Source: CAZIVP01 sp964542915 (lineage in GTDB: Bacteria > Calditrichota > Calditrichia > Calditrichales > Calditrichaceae). From it: 64,000 bases of DNA. The stretch spans positions 1 to 64,000 of the forward strand of contig CAZIVP010000018.1 in NCBI GenBank assembly GCA_964542915.1. The letters run 5' to 3'. Numbering within the stretch: position 1 is the first letter of the stretch; each line of letters starts with the position of its first letter. The notes beneath the pieces were generated by a model. It was not told the origin of the DNA, made no database searches, and worked only from the letters and a program-made list of their open reading frames with translations. The position numbers were made by a program, and so were the translations under genes. Positions 17,756 through 26,975 of the stretch are shown piece by piece.

Positions 17756-18559
17756 ATGATTATTGAAACCGCAGAACAAGCGGCGCGGGCTGCCGGCGAT
17801 ATCGTCCGACGCCATTTTATGCAAGTGCCCGACGCCGAAGTGCGCGAGAAAAGTAAAAATGATTTAATCAGCTTTGTGGACGAACAATCCGAACAGACAA
17901 TTGTCCGAATGATTCACGACGATTTCCCTGATCACACCATCCTGGCGGAAGAGGGCGGAAAGCGCGAACGTGAAAGTGATTACCAGTGGATTGTCGATCC
18001 CCTGGACGGTACCAAAAACTACATCACGGGTATTCCCGTCTTTGCCGTATCGATTGCCGTTAAGCACGAAGATGAGATCGTCGCCGGCGTTATTTACGAT
18101 CCGTTGCGTGATGAACTGTTTCGCGCCGAAAAAGCTAAAGGCGCGTTTTTGAACGACCGCCCCATAAACGTCAGCCAGACGCGACGACTGAGCGAGGGCT
18201 TTTTGGCAACGGGTTTTCCGTTCAAGGCCAAACACAAATTACAGGCGTATGTCTCTGCTTTCCATGATATTTTCACTACCGCCGTCGGGATGCGTCGCCT
18301 GGGCGCCGCCGCTATCGATCTGGCCTATGTGGCCTGCGGCCGGTTTGACGGTTTCTGGGAATTGGGGTTGAGTCCATGGGACGTGGCAGCGGGCGCCATT
18401 ATTGTGCGCGAAGCAGGCGGTATGATCAGCGATTTTTGGAATCAAAATAATTTTTTATACAATAAATATTTATTGGCAACCAACGGCAATATTCATTTCG
18501 AACTCAGTCAGAAAATTCAAAACCATTTTCCGGAATTTAAACCTGTGGACAACAAATAA
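17756..18559 (+). CDS. suhB: Inositol-1-monophosphatase family protein (SuhB-like)
   Basis: A 267-residue IMPase superfamily enzyme of the usual length. Motifs are LISFVDEQSE, LAEEGGKR, DPLDGTKNYITGIPVFAVSIA, and SPWDVAAGAIIVREAGG; all metal ligands are present. It is closest to the SuhB/IMPA branch (dephosphorylation of myo-inositol 1-phosphate or similar sugar phosphates). It lies between the paralogous bisphosphate nucleotidase gene and the PRPP synthetase gene with gaps of 17 and 14 nt, so the three are probably one operon. No strong ribosome site precedes the ATG. Confidence 0.88.
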   Translation: MIIETAEQAARAAGDIVRRHFMQVPDAEVREKSKNDLISFVDEQSEQTIVRMIHDDFPDHTILAEEGGKRERESDYQWIVDPLDGTKNYITGIPVFAVSIAVKHEDEIVAGVIYDPLRDELFRAEKAKGAFLNDRPINVSQTRRLSEGFLATGFPFKAKHKLQAYVSAFHDIFTTAVGMRRLGAAAIDLAYVACGRFDGFWELGLSPWDVAAGAIIVREAGGMISDFWNQNNFLYNKYLLATNGNIHFELSQKIQNHFPEFKPVDNK

Positions 18560-18573
18560 AGGAGTTTTAAACA

Positions 18574-19623
18574 TTGGCCAATGATGAACTAACTCCAAAA
18601 CGAAAGGGCGAACGCGGCGCACTCAGTATCATGGGGTGCGAATCGGGCAAAGAGCTGGCCCGGCGTATTATAAACGCCTTAAACAAGATCACCAAGAATA
18701 AAGAGAATTCACAACCTATCCGCTTAACGGAGTCCAATGAAATCACGTTTCCAAACGGTGAAATAAAGACCGTGATTAACGAAAATATACGAGGGGATGA
18801 TCACTATATCGTACAGTGCGTCGATGACCCGACGAGCGACCGCTCTATAAATGACAACCTTTTTGCACTGTTCACGGCCGTGAATGCGGCCTACCAATCC
18901 GACGCCGATTCCATTACCGTCGTATCGCCCCAATATCCATACTCGCGTCAGGAACGCAAAAAAACCCGGGAAGGCATTACAGCCAAGCAAATTGCCCGGT
19001 TTATTGAAGTATCGGGCGCCAATCGTGTTATCACGCTCGACGTACACGCCGAAGCAATCATGGGATTTTTCAGCACGGCTAAACTGGAAGACTTGCACGC
19101 TTCAAAGGTTATTATCAATCATTTTACCAAACACTATGACGCCAACAATCTCATCATCACTTCCGCCGATGTGGGCGGCGCCGAAAAAGCACGCTATTAC
19201 TCCAAGAAGCTTCAAACCGATCTGGCGATCGTGGACAAAGCGCGTGACTATTCGCAATCCGGGGTCATCGAGAGCATGCGCCTGGTGGGTGATGTACAAA
19301 ACAAGGATGTACTCATTCCGGATGATATGATCAGTACCGGCGGCACCATTATTAATGCTGCGAAGCTTTTAAAGGATAAAGGTGCAAACCGAATATATGT
19401 GGCCTGCAGCCTGCCTTTCTTTAACGACGACGCCGAGGAGAAACTCAGCAAAGCCTATGAAGATAAGATCATCGATAAAGTTATCAGCACCGATTCGGTC
19501 ATGCACGGAGAGGCTTTTCTCAAGCGCAATCCCTGGTATGATGAGATCTCCATCGCACCGCTTTTTGCCAAAGTGATCCACAATATCAATGCCAAGCAAT
19601 CCGTTTCAGCTCTGCTTCGATAA
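18574..19623 (+). CDS. prs: Ribose-phosphate pyrophosphokinase (PRPP synthetase)
   Basis: A 349-residue PRPP synthetase that makes phosphoribosyl pyrophosphate from ribose 5-phosphate and ATP for purine, pyrimidine, His and NAD synthesis. The start is a TTG at 18574 preceded by GGAG with 9 nt spacing. Key motifs are PYSRQERKKTREGITAKQIA (ATP loop and flag), DVHAEAIMGFF and the PRPP-binding loop DDMISTGGTI. The N-terminus is about 25-30 residues longer than classical enzymes, and the usual FSGNxxxELA is replaced by MGCESGKELA, so this is a divergent branch. It ends the plus-strand operon with a strong terminator 15 nt downstream. Confidence 0.93.
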   Translation: MANDELTPKRKGERGALSIMGCESGKELARRIINALNKITKNKENSQPIRLTESNEITFPNGEIKTVINENIRGDDHYIVQCVDDPTSDRSINDNLFALFTAVNAAYQSDADSITVVSPQYPYSRQERKKTREGITAKQIARFIEVSGANRVITLDVHAEAIMGFFSTAKLEDLHASKVIINHFTKHYDANNLIITSADVGGAEKARYYSKKLQTDLAIVDKARDYSQSGVIESMRLVGDVQNKDVLIPDDMISTGGTIINAAKLLKDKGANRIYVACSLPFFNDDAEEKLSKAYEDKIIDKVISTDSVMHGEAFLKRNPWYDEISIAPLFAKVIHNINAKQSVSALLR

Positions 19624-19637
19624 CACCCTAAATAAAA

Positions 19638-19678
19638 AAAGCCTCCGTAATGCATCAATACGGAGGCTTTATCCATTG
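19638..19678. terminator. Bidirectional rho-independent terminator
   Basis: A perfect 12-bp stem (AAAGCCTCCGTA at 19638-19649 with its complement at 19659-19670) has a 9-nt loop and A/T tracts on both sides. It lies between the convergent prs and porin genes and can serve both strands. Confidence 0.85.
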
Positions 19679-19693
19679 TATAAGCTACAGCAA

Positions 19694-20890
19694 TCAGAAT
19701 CCGGACATAAAACCAAATACGATGCGATTGTCCGTATATTCCAAGTCCCGGGTATATTCCAGTAAAAAGCGCAGATTGCGAATGTACCAGTAGCCGGCAT
19801 TGAGCGTGAATGTCTCGTAGTCGTAGTTCGAACCCTCGAAAGCGGCGTCGCTGTCCACTAAATTGTATAGAGCCGTAAAGTAGAATTTGGAGCGGTCGCC
19901 GCGTGGAGCAAAATTAGCCCGTGCGACCAAACCACTGGTCTCGGCTTCTTCTCCACCGGATTGGAAATAAGGATTGCTGTCTTTACGCATTAAATAAACA
20001 GCGGTAAAATCCAACTGTTTAAAGCTGACATTAACATCCGGACCCAGGTAGGTTATTTCATTATCCACATCTTCATTTCCTTGTTCTTTCCCATAATATA
20101 AAAAACCGCCCACACTCAAATGCTTACCGATTCCCTGGTTTACACGGAAACCCACATTTTTATAATCGTCCTGATCGAACGTACGGTCCGGGGATGCTTC
20201 CCCCTTGCCGTTTCCGTTTACCAGCATACCGACAAAATCCGTCCCGGTTCGGGCAATTCCATACGTGGCCATAATACCACGGTCGTAGGTAAGATTGGTC
20301 ACCGACTGTCCAATTTTTTGCGTCAATACTTTATAGTCTTCAAAGGTTAACCTGAGCTCCCGTTTAAGTAAGGGATCGGACGTTTGAAACTGGCCGACCA
20401 TCAGGTCCAGCTCCGTGTCGAACAGGCTGTCGAAGTGCAAATAGGCATCCTCGACGCCGGCGACTTCGCCCCGTTCGGACATATAAAAGTAGAAATAGTA
20501 ACCGATATTGCGGAAAAGCGGGCCGCCCGACAGAAGCTTCAGCCCCCACGGCGACTGTAAGTCCTGTGATACATCCGTTTTGTCATTGTAAACGGCATAA
20601 GCGTCGAACCGCGCCGCCATTGGAAACTCCTTATTCAGGAACAGGTCGCTTTCACCGGCGGTTATGAAGTCCCGCTCGTTTAAATCTTCCTTCAGGATAA
20701 AACCGTCGCCTGCAAAGTCATCGCCGTAAGGCTTCAGTTTCGGTATCGGCGCATGGCATGTGGTACAGGATAATTTATACTGGCGTCCAAATGCCGGGAT
20801 GGCTTCCGCATCGGATGTAAACAGCGCGTTCATAAATATCGCCGAACAAAAAGCAGCTAAACTCACTATCAATGTTATTTGCTTACGCAT
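19694..20890 (-). CDS. Outer-membrane porin-like protein with one haem-c motif
   Basis: A 398-residue exported protein. The signal peptide (SLAAFCSAIFMNALF...AEA) is followed at once by FGRQYKLSCTTCHAPIPKLKPYG, with haem-c motif Cys42-x-x-Cys45-His46. The rest alternates polar and aromatic residues in beta-hairpin fashion and ends in FMSGF, a C-terminal Phe as in outer-membrane barrels. Similar haem-motif porins with a xSCxTCHxxFPKLxPxG start are found near respiratory cytochromes in metal reducers and other bacteria. GGAG lies upstream of the ATG. It follows the pentahaem cytochrome gene by 65 nt in the same direction, which suggests a joint role in electron transfer across the envelope; that role is inferred. 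Confidence 0.78.
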   Translation of the reverse strand: MRKQITLIVSLAAFCSAIFMNALFTSDAEAIPAFGRQYKLSCTTCHAPIPKLKPYGDDFAGDGFILKEDLNERDFITAGESDLFLNKEFPMAARFDAYAVYNDKTDVSQDLQSPWGLKLLSGGPLFRNIGYYFYFYMSERGEVAGVEDAYLHFDSLFDTELDLMVGQFQTSDPLLKRELRLTFEDYKVLTQKIGQSVTNLTYDRGIMATYGIARTGTDFVGMLVNGNGKGEASPDRTFDQDDYKNVGFRVNQGIGKHLSVGGFLYYGKEQGNEDVDNEITYLGPDVNVSFKQLDFTAVYLMRKDSNPYFQSGGEEAETSGLVARANFAPRGDRSKFYFTALYNLVDSDAAFEGSNYDYETFTLNAGYWYIRNLRFLLEYTRDLEYTDNRIVFGFMSGF

Positions 20891-20955
20891 CGTCTCTTAC
20901 TCCTTCTTTAATTTTGCACTCCAATAATTCTAGTTCAGTGCGGTTATTCCTGTAA

Positions 20956-22296
20956 TCAATCATAAACCTCAACCCACGTTGTCGCTGTACTGATGGTATC
21001 GGGTTTGGCTTCATCGGGAACGCCCAGATATTCGGCGACCGGTTGTACCAGTTTCTGATAAATCAGTTCGGCTTTAAAGGTAACCTTTCCGTTAGGAATA
21101 TCGGGAGGTAACGCCCAGGTATAGGTTTCGACTTTCGTTTCTCTGGGACCGATGCGGTAGTCCACACCGAGCGATTTTGTATTCCATTGCATAATCGTCA
21201 TACGTCCCTGCGGATCAAAATAGGGCATGCGGAATATGCGATCGCCGACCGGGACGCCGTCGCGGGGTAAGCCTTTGAAATCGGGCTTATCAAGCGGTAC
21301 AGCCATATCCTGATACGCAAGCACATCGGACGCAATCGTATATTGTTCGCCACCGAATCCTTTTTTATCGACCGGCAGGTGGTAGGTTTTTCCGTTAACA
21401 TCAGTGGCGGTAACATGTAACCACATGATGCGGTCTTCCACAGAGCCGCTGGGCACTTTGTGTCCGCACTTACCATTGAACAGCTGCACTTCGATCATCG
21501 CGGATGCATCATAAGGCAGTTCACGTTCCAGCGGGTTCATACGCATTTCAATGGCGCCTGCCAATTTACCGGGATCGTGGGCTCCGTGAAACAGATGCAG
21601 TGAGACGACGTCCTCTTCGGCCATTTTGGCGTTCTTACCCCTGGCCTTCGGCATGTGGCACGTGTGGCATTTCACCCCCTGCTCGTCATAGGGTCCCTCT
21701 TTCCATTCCAGATAAGTGGATTTTACCCATACATCATAAGGGCTTTTTTCATTATGACAGGTAGCGCAAAATTCGGCGCTGCTTATAAAATCGCTTTTCT
21801 TCGTGTCATGATGCGGCGATTCTACGCCGGGTTTGTTGCCGTACTTGAGGCGACCTGGATCGGAAATCCAGTTGTAGTTGTGCGGCACGTCGCCTTCGAA
21901 TCCCTTAACGGTGTGGCAGAAATCGCAGGATACCGATTCATTGGCGCGGCTGTTCTCCGAAGGCCGCGGCGGCGGGACATCCCCCGCTAAAAATGCGATC
22001 GGAGCATGGCAGCCATTACATCCGTCGGCGGCGCCTTTTAACGTTTCATCTTTTTCGGCGTGAGGGACGGCAAGTTGGAAGTACTCCACTTCATCCCATT
22101 CGTGTGTGTAGGCCTGGGACATCATTGCCTGGCGCCATTGCTGGTAAAAGTTCACGTGACAGCTTTTACAAACCCCGGGCCGTTCGAACTGATCGTACTC
22201 TTTTGTGCCTTTTGCAGCATCGCCCCCATGTTGGGCGCTCAGAAGGGTCAAAAGGGAAAGCAAATACAGTACGATTTGGTATGAAATAGCACGCAT
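20956..22296 (-). CDS. Pentahaem c-type cytochrome (c554-like)
   Basis: A 446-residue exported cytochrome. After a signal peptide (YQIVLYLLSLLTLLSAQ) there are five CxxCH haem sites at Cys43-His47, Cys93-His97, Cys124-His128, Cys177-His181 and Cys210-His214; extra His residues between them can act as distal ligands. The second half (residues ~225-446) lacks haem motifs and looks beta-rich, with CGHKVPSGSVEDRIMW, as in the c554/c-prime-like family where the C-terminal part is a separate domain. AAGGAG lies 9 nt before the ATG. It is periplasmic or surface exposed, probably an electron carrier paired with the haem-motif porin encoded next. A CRP-like palindrome lies 185 nt upstream. Confidence 0.88.
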   Translation of the reverse strand: MRAISYQIVLYLLSLLTLLSAQHGGDAAKGTKEYDQFERPGVCKSCHVNFYQQWRQAMMSQAYTHEWDEVEYFQLAVPHAEKDETLKGAADGCNGCHAPIAFLAGDVPPPRPSENSRANESVSCDFCHTVKGFEGDVPHNYNWISDPGRLKYGNKPGVESPHHDTKKSDFISSAEFCATCHNEKSPYDVWVKSTYLEWKEGPYDEQGVKCHTCHMPKARGKNAKMAEEDVVSLHLFHGAHDPGKLAGAIEMRMNPLERELPYDASAMIEVQLFNGKCGHKVPSGSVEDRIMWLHVTATDVNGKTYHLPVDKKGFGGEQYTIASDVLAYQDMAVPLDKPDFKGLPRDGVPVGDRIFRMPYFDPQGRMTIMQWNTKSLGVDYRIGPRETKVETYTWALPPDIPNGKVTFKAELIYQKLVQPVAEYLGVPDEAKPDTISTATTWVEVYD

Positions 22297-22782
22297 CGAT
22301 AATTCTCCTTATTGAGTCTGGATTTTCCTAAAGCTCTCTTTATTATAAAACGAATACGAAGCCTGAAGGGCTGTTCGAAAAATATATGATCGAATAATGA
22401 TTTAAAACCCGATGATTCTAATATGGGAATACAGAATTGGCTAAGTTGCATGGTAAAAGCATCCGTACAGTCGGCTTTGTAGTGAATTCATTCACATTTT
22501 TAATTGATCCTCTGACTCTTTAATTAATATACGAACAACACATAAATATGCAAATGCTACAATTGGGTATTCTCAGCGATACATCAAACGCCAACACGGT
22601 CCGTTAACAACAGGCATGTCGGTTCTGAAGGATTCCTGCCTGAAAGTACACGTCATCACATTTATCAGCAACAGACGACGCCGGCTCCCTATACGCAGTA
22701 CGACTATGTTATATTTTGGTAAAAAGGTGGCGATGAATAAAAATAAGTGAAATTCGGCAAACAATTGCTCCGAACTAAAGAT
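22297..22782. other. 486-bp intergenic region
   Basis: No gene is supported. The stretch is the upstream region of the pentahaem cytochrome gene and the downstream region of the T9SS-tagged protein gene, both on the minus strand. The only ordered signal seen is the CRP-like palindrome at 22481-22496. Confidence 0.5.
22481..22496. promoter_or_regulatory. CRP/FNR-family-like palindrome
   Basis: AGTGA-N6-TCACA matches nine of the ten defined positions of the CRP consensus TGTGA-N6-TCACA. It is in the upstream region of the pentahaem cytochrome gene. Control of respiratory cytochromes by CRP/FNR-family proteins is common, but in this lineage the specificity is unknown and one site can occur by chance. 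Confidence 0.35.
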
Positions 22783-24261
22783 TTATTTGAGAAATACCAT
22801 TTTCCGAACCCGTGTATGGGACCCACATTTTAATGAAATGTAATAGACTCCGGCCGGTAGTGTACGTCCCCGGAAGTCGCGGCCATCAAAGCGCACCTGA
22901 TGCCGGCCGGCATCCATACGGCGCTGCAGTAGCGTTGCAACCCGTTGCCCCGTCGCATTGTAAACCGCTATATGTACGAACGCACGCCGTTCGATTGAAA
23001 ACGGTATACGGGTTTCGCCATTGAACGGATTTGGGTAATTCGGCTGTAGAACCGGGTTTCTACCTCCTGGCGGCGACGACTCATTTTCGAGTTCGCTGGG
23101 ATCGCCCGGCAAGTAATATCGGATAAAGCGCGGTCGGTAGGTATCGGCATTTTGATAAAGCTCATTGTAATCGGACGTATTCACATTGTAACTGATCAGC
23201 AAATCCCCCGCTTCGGATAAATGCGGATGGGCTTTGGCGTTATAAACATAAGCTGACTTATACATGGTGTCTTCAGGACACTCGTAGATATATTGCACTT
23301 CATCGAAGGGCCCCGTAACACTTTCTCCGTAACGTACGCAAACCCAGCTATCAAATTCGAAGACGGCAATAAACGTTCCGTCATTGAGCGGCGTTACGCT
23401 GAATTCTTGGGAAATACTGTCCGTTATCACCGCACACTCTTCAATATGCTCCTGCCAGGTATTGCCGTCCCAGTATTCATAACGATCGAATTGCTCGATA
23501 TGCTGCGGTTGAACCCGGGCAACGACCATCTGTTTTACCTGTAAGGGACGGTTACGCGGCCCGTAAATATAAAGGTAGCCATCCGGACCCGGATTACCCG
23601 ACGCATCGGTCATTGGCATGACTGCCTGACCGATTACGATCTCAACATCCTCGTCGTTTTTGTGAAATAGCGGCGTGTCCACATGGCGCCAATTGATGAT
23701 TTGATTTGTGGAATCCAGTTCAAAAGATATCAGGGTTACCCCGTTAATTTCAAATGAAGCGAGGCCGGGCGGATCGAACAGACGCAAGCCGTAAATATAA
23801 AATCGCTTGCCAAGACGGATGCCATCCATCGGCCAAATCCAATCATCGGGATCGGATTCGGGGGTATCGGCTTTAAACAGGGCTTCCGGTTCGCCCTGGC
23901 TATCGGTTTCCCAGTAAAATTGGATTTCATCTTCAATGGGCTCTTTTGTATTCAATACGCCAATAGTATTGCGAATGAGCTTGCTGTCCTGTCGGTTGTT
24001 ATTTTCATCCACTTCGCCGATAAAAGTATCTCCAAATAAAAACATGGTGCTGTCGTCATCGTCGCCACCCGGCGCATCAAAACCGGAAAAGGGAACGGAA
24101 TAAACCGCGTCGCTGCCGGTCCAGCCCGAATCACGGTCAAACAACGTCGTCCAGTTTGGTTCTTTTAATACATCAGGGCCTGTTTGAGCCTCTGCACTGA
24201 AATGGAGAACGAGCCCGAGCACAAAAAAGATAAGGATCAGACGCAGCATTGATTTATTCAT
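22783..24261 (-). CDS. Secreted protein (DUF5005/DUF4185-like) with type IX secretion sorting domain
   Basis: A 492-residue exported protein with a signal peptide (LILIFFVLGLVLHFSAEAQ). The main domain begins LFDRDSGWTGSDAVYSVPFSG and includes TMFLFGDTFIGEVD, a pattern seen in secreted proteins annotated as DUF5005 or DUF4185 with beta-propeller-like folds; I judge this by likeness only. The last ~85 residues are a FlgD/type A sorting domain: PNYPNPFNGETRIPFSI, LYNATGQ-like VYNATGQRVATLL, and LPAGVYYISLKCG ending in RKMVFLK. This tag directs export by the type IX system across the outer membrane. No T9SS machinery gene is in the window. Confidence 0.78.
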   Translation of the reverse strand: MNKSMLRLILIFFVLGLVLHFSAEAQTGPDVLKEPNWTTLFDRDSGWTGSDAVYSVPFSGFDAPGGDDDDSTMFLFGDTFIGEVDENNNRQDSKLIRNTIGVLNTKEPIEDEIQFYWETDSQGEPEALFKADTPESDPDDWIWPMDGIRLGKRFYIYGLRLFDPPGLASFEINGVTLISFELDSTNQIINWRHVDTPLFHKNDEDVEIVIGQAVMPMTDASGNPGPDGYLYIYGPRNRPLQVKQMVVARVQPQHIEQFDRYEYWDGNTWQEHIEECAVITDSISQEFSVTPLNDGTFIAVFEFDSWVCVRYGESVTGPFDEVQYIYECPEDTMYKSAYVYNAKAHPHLSEAGDLLISYNVNTSDYNELYQNADTYRPRFIRYYLPGDPSELENESSPPGGRNPVLQPNYPNPFNGETRIPFSIERRAFVHIAVYNATGQRVATLLQRRMDAGRHQVRFDGRDFRGRTLPAGVYYISLKCGSHTRVRKMVFLK

Positions 24262-24502
24262 AATTCACCCGTTGGTAGAATAAAAATTATGGTTTCAAAC
24301 GACGCAGGAACCAGCCATCATTCAATGACTTATATAAAAGTTAATCGCATCGTGTGCAATTATCAAATGAAAGCCAGACAATAGAATGACGAACACATAT
24401 CCCGGTAAATGATGATCCGGTCATATCATTGTACTTGCTTTTAAATTTGATTTTCATTAATAAACGTTTCTTGGGTATGTTTTTATGACGCCGATGCTCG
24501 CG

Positions 24503-25027
24503 TTATATTTTAACATAATGGAGCTGTAGAACGCCGCCGCCAAAGCTGAGGTAATCCTTCAATGTCAAGTTGTCCCTTTTTTGCGTGGTCTCTAATAGGG
24601 GTATACCGTCTCCGAGTATCACCGGTAATAAGGTGATGATATAATCCGAAATTAAATCTTCTTCCCGGAATGCAGCTGCCAGTCGGCTGCCGCCGACCAG
24701 CCAAACACGGTTCATGTGTTGTGCTTGTAATTGGGCAAGCAAGGCCGGGAGCTGCAACGTTGTGAAACGAATATTAGGGCGATCGCTGCTTGATTTGCGC
24801 GTCGTAACAACCCAGCACGGCTTATCGGGATAAGGCCAGGCACCAAAGGATTGGAGCTGGTCGAAGGTGTTTCTTCCCATCAAGAGAGCATCGATCGAAT
24901 CATAAAACGCCTTATAACCGTAATCTTCGCCCTCCGATTCGAACGCGGACAACCAATCGATTTCCCCTTTCGGCCCTGCAATATATCCATCCACACTGCA
25001 GGCGGCATAATAGATGAGTCGACACAT
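24503..25027 (-). CDS. RibD C-terminal / dihydrofolate-reductase-family protein
   Basis: A 174-residue protein of the RibD_C / DHFR fold, small NADPH-dependent reductases. It starts MCRLIYYAACSVDGYIAG, the typical opening strand, and has LMGRNTFDQL, WVVTTRK and the late VWLVGGSRLAAAF motif (cofactor-binding GG). The start at 25027 is chosen because GAGG lies 6 nt upstream; a GTG four codons earlier is less likely. Many such stand-alone proteins are of unknown substrate and are not true folate reductases. It is divergent from the TPR gene. Confidence 0.85.
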   Translation of the reverse strand: MCRLIYYAACSVDGYIAGPKGEIDWLSAFESEGEDYGYKAFYDSIDALLMGRNTFDQLQSFGAWPYPDKPCWVVTTRKSSSDRPNIRFTTLQLPALLAQLQAQHMNRVWLVGGSRLAAAFREEDLISDYIITLLPVILGDGIPLLETTQKRDNLTLKDYLSFGGGVLQLHYVKI

Positions 25028-25143
25028 AGAGTCCCTCACACATTTAATCGAAACGGTTAAACTCCAACATTGGATACGCCATTCCTTTTATTTATCTTTC
25101 ATTTTACATTTTCGGCTTATATCGTTATACCACAAATCTCGGA

Positions 25144-25668
25144 ATGATTCAACACGGATCAAAGTTACACGATGCCATGAAATCGGACAAACGTGAAAAA
25201 GAACAAATAGCCAAAAACTTTTTTGAGCAGGGTTATCTGGCGCAGATGCGCGGCTTTCTGGATCGCGCGATCCATTTTTATAAGCGCTCCATCGAGTTTA
25301 AGCCATCGGCCCGGGCGCATACGTTCCTGGGTTGGGTTTACAGTATCAAAGGCTTATATAAAGAAGCTATCGCAGAATGCAAGAAAGCCATAAAACTTGA
25401 TCCCACCTACGGAAATCCTTACAATGACATCGGCGGCTATTTAATTGAACTGAGACGTCACCCGGAAGCGATCCCGTGGTTGGAACGGGCATTGAATGCG
25501 CCGAATTATCAAAATTACTGTTATCCGCACTATAATTTGGGCCGCATTTATGAATGGCGCGCCCAGTGGGATAAAGCCCTGCAACATTATAAACTGGCGA
25601 CTGAGGAGGACAGCACCTACGAACCGGCGCAAACCGCGTACGATAATCTAAGGGGTAAATACAATTAA
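25144..25668 (+). CDS. TPR-repeat protein
   Basis: A 174-residue soluble protein made of about four tetratricopeptide repeats: EQGYLAQMRGFLDRAIHFYK, AHTFLGWVYSIKGLYKEAI, GNPYNDIGGYLIELRRHPEA, PHYNLGRIYEWRAQWDKALQ. Such proteins are interaction scaffolds. There is no signal peptide. The start is uncertain between 25144 and the ATG twelve codons on (MKSDKREKE); neither has a clear ribosome site. Its stop overlaps the ATG of the Nudix gene (TAATG), so the two are translationally coupled. Confidence 0.8.
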   Translation: MIQHGSKLHDAMKSDKREKEQIAKNFFEQGYLAQMRGFLDRAIHFYKRSIEFKPSARAHTFLGWVYSIKGLYKEAIAECKKAIKLDPTYGNPYNDIGGYLIELRRHPEAIPWLERALNAPNYQNYCYPHYNLGRIYEWRAQWDKALQHYKLATEEDSTYEPAQTAYDNLRGKYN

Positions 25669-26102
25669 TGGCCAAACCAAACATACAGGTAGTAGCAGGC
25701 ATTATTCTTAATGATAATGGAGACGTGCTCGTTACGCGCCGTAAAGCGGACAGTCATCTTGGCGGATTATGGGAGTTCCCTGGTGGGCACATCGAAGCGG
25801 ATGAACAACCGCAAGATGCATTGAGGCGCGAATTGGTTGAAGAAGTTAACCTGGAGGTGAATATCGGTCCTTTGTACTGGCGGGAAGTATTTGAATACGA
25901 TATCAAAATTGTCGATATCGCTTTTTATCTGGCTTCACTCCATCCGCCTAATCAACAGCCCGTCGCCCGCCACGTCAGCGCCTTCCGATGGATAGCTCCA
26001 AATGAACTGAGCCGATTGTCTTTTCCGAAAGCTGATACGGCTCTAATCGAAAAACTGATTGCCGACCCCAAATTAAAACATTACTCAACTCAGCTATCAT
26101 AA
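25668..26102 (+). CDS. Nudix hydrolase, MutT-like
   Basis: A 144-residue Nudix protein. The Nudix box is GGHIEADEQPQDALRRELVEEVNL, i.e. G-x5-E-x7-REUxEE with Asn in place of the usual second Gly. IILNDNGDVLVTRRK and LGGLWEFPGG upstream are characteristic of MutT-type 8-oxo-dGTP diphosphatases, which clean oxidised nucleotides from the pool. Substrate is inferred by likeness. It overlaps the TPR gene by one base and is convergent with the Nif3-like gene. Confidence 0.88.
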   Translation: MAKPNIQVVAGIILNDNGDVLVTRRKADSHLGGLWEFPGGHIEADEQPQDALRRELVEEVNLEVNIGPLYWREVFEYDIKIVDIAFYLASLHPPNQQPVARHVSAFRWIAPNELSRLSFPKADTALIEKLIADPKLKHYSTQLS

Positions 26103-26190
26103 TGTAACTCAGATTAATTATTAACGGTGATAATACCGTTGATCTCATATAAATAATGCCTGTTTACCACGGATTTAGAAGAATCGTTAT

Positions 26191-26943
26191 TTATACGGGA
26201 TTGGGAATATCAATGTATTGGACATCAAGGCCAAACCTATTCTGAAGATGGTCGCCCAACGCCCGGATTCCAAAGCGCTCGGTCGCATGGTGCCCGGCCG
26301 AAACGAAATGAATGCCCTCTTCCTTGGCGTAATGCATGATATGTTCGCTTGCCTCGCCGGTGATATAGACATCCATTCCCTGTAAAACAGCCTGTTTTAC
26401 TTCCTTTTGGGCGCCGCCGCTGATAATTGCAATTCGTTGCACCTCGGGCGGACCGAACGGAAAAACCAAAGTCTGCTCATTGATCCGTTCCCGGATTTGC
26501 CGGAACAATTCCTCCGCCTCGCGAGGCTGGCATTCCGCCTGATAACCGATATATTGGCCCTTCACTTTGCCAAATGGCTGCGGTTTTTCCAATGCCAATT
26601 CCCGGGCCAGTAATACATTGTTTCCGATCTGGTCATGGGCATCCAACGGCAAATGGTAGCCATAGAGATTAATATCATTTTCCAGGAGTAATTTTACCCG
26701 TTTTTTATATCCGCCTGTGTATAGCGGTCGTTCAAAACCCCACACAATGCCATGGTGTACCATAACGGCATCGGCATTCGCTTCCAGCGCCTTTTCGAAT
26801 AGTTCCACGCTGGCACTAACGCCCGTTACTATCTTTTTTATTTCGCTCCGGCCTTCCACCTGTAGGCCGTTGGGACCAAGATCTTCAAATTCATCGATAT
26901 TCAAATATTCATTTAAATGACGGGTCAACTTATCGCGGTGCAT
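26191..26943 (-). CDS. Nif3-like dinuclear metal centre protein (YbgI/YqfO family)
   Basis: A 250-residue NIF3 family protein. Motifs are DLGPNGLQVEG near the start, AVMVHHGIVWG (metal-binding His), LYGYHLPLDAH (metal-binding His/Asp), IISGGAQ, and SAGHHATERFGI near the end. The family forms hexamers with two metal ions per subunit; it is sometimes annotated GTP cyclohydrolase 1 type 2 but its physiological role is unsettled. The length is that of the short bacterial form without the PII-like insert. GGAG lies 9 nt before the ATG. It is 32 nt downstream of the TRAP binding protein gene. Confidence 0.92.
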   Translation of the reverse strand: MHRDKLTRHLNEYLNIDEFEDLGPNGLQVEGRSEIKKIVTGVSASVELFEKALEANADAVMVHHGIVWGFERPLYTGGYKKRVKLLLENDINLYGYHLPLDAHDQIGNNVLLARELALEKPQPFGKVKGQYIGYQAECQPREAEELFRQIRERINEQTLVFPFGPPEVQRIAIISGGAQKEVKQAVLQGMDVYITGEASEHIMHYAKEEGIHFVSAGHHATERFGIRALGDHLQNRFGLDVQYIDIPNPV

Positions 26944-26975
26944 ATTTTCATGCTCCTTATTCCGGTGTGGACTTT

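Noticed and set aside
26123..26140. Hairpin AACGGT-GATAAT-ACCGTT between the convergent Nudix and Nif3-like genes as a terminator
   Set aside because: The stem is only 6 bp and no T-tract follows on either strand.
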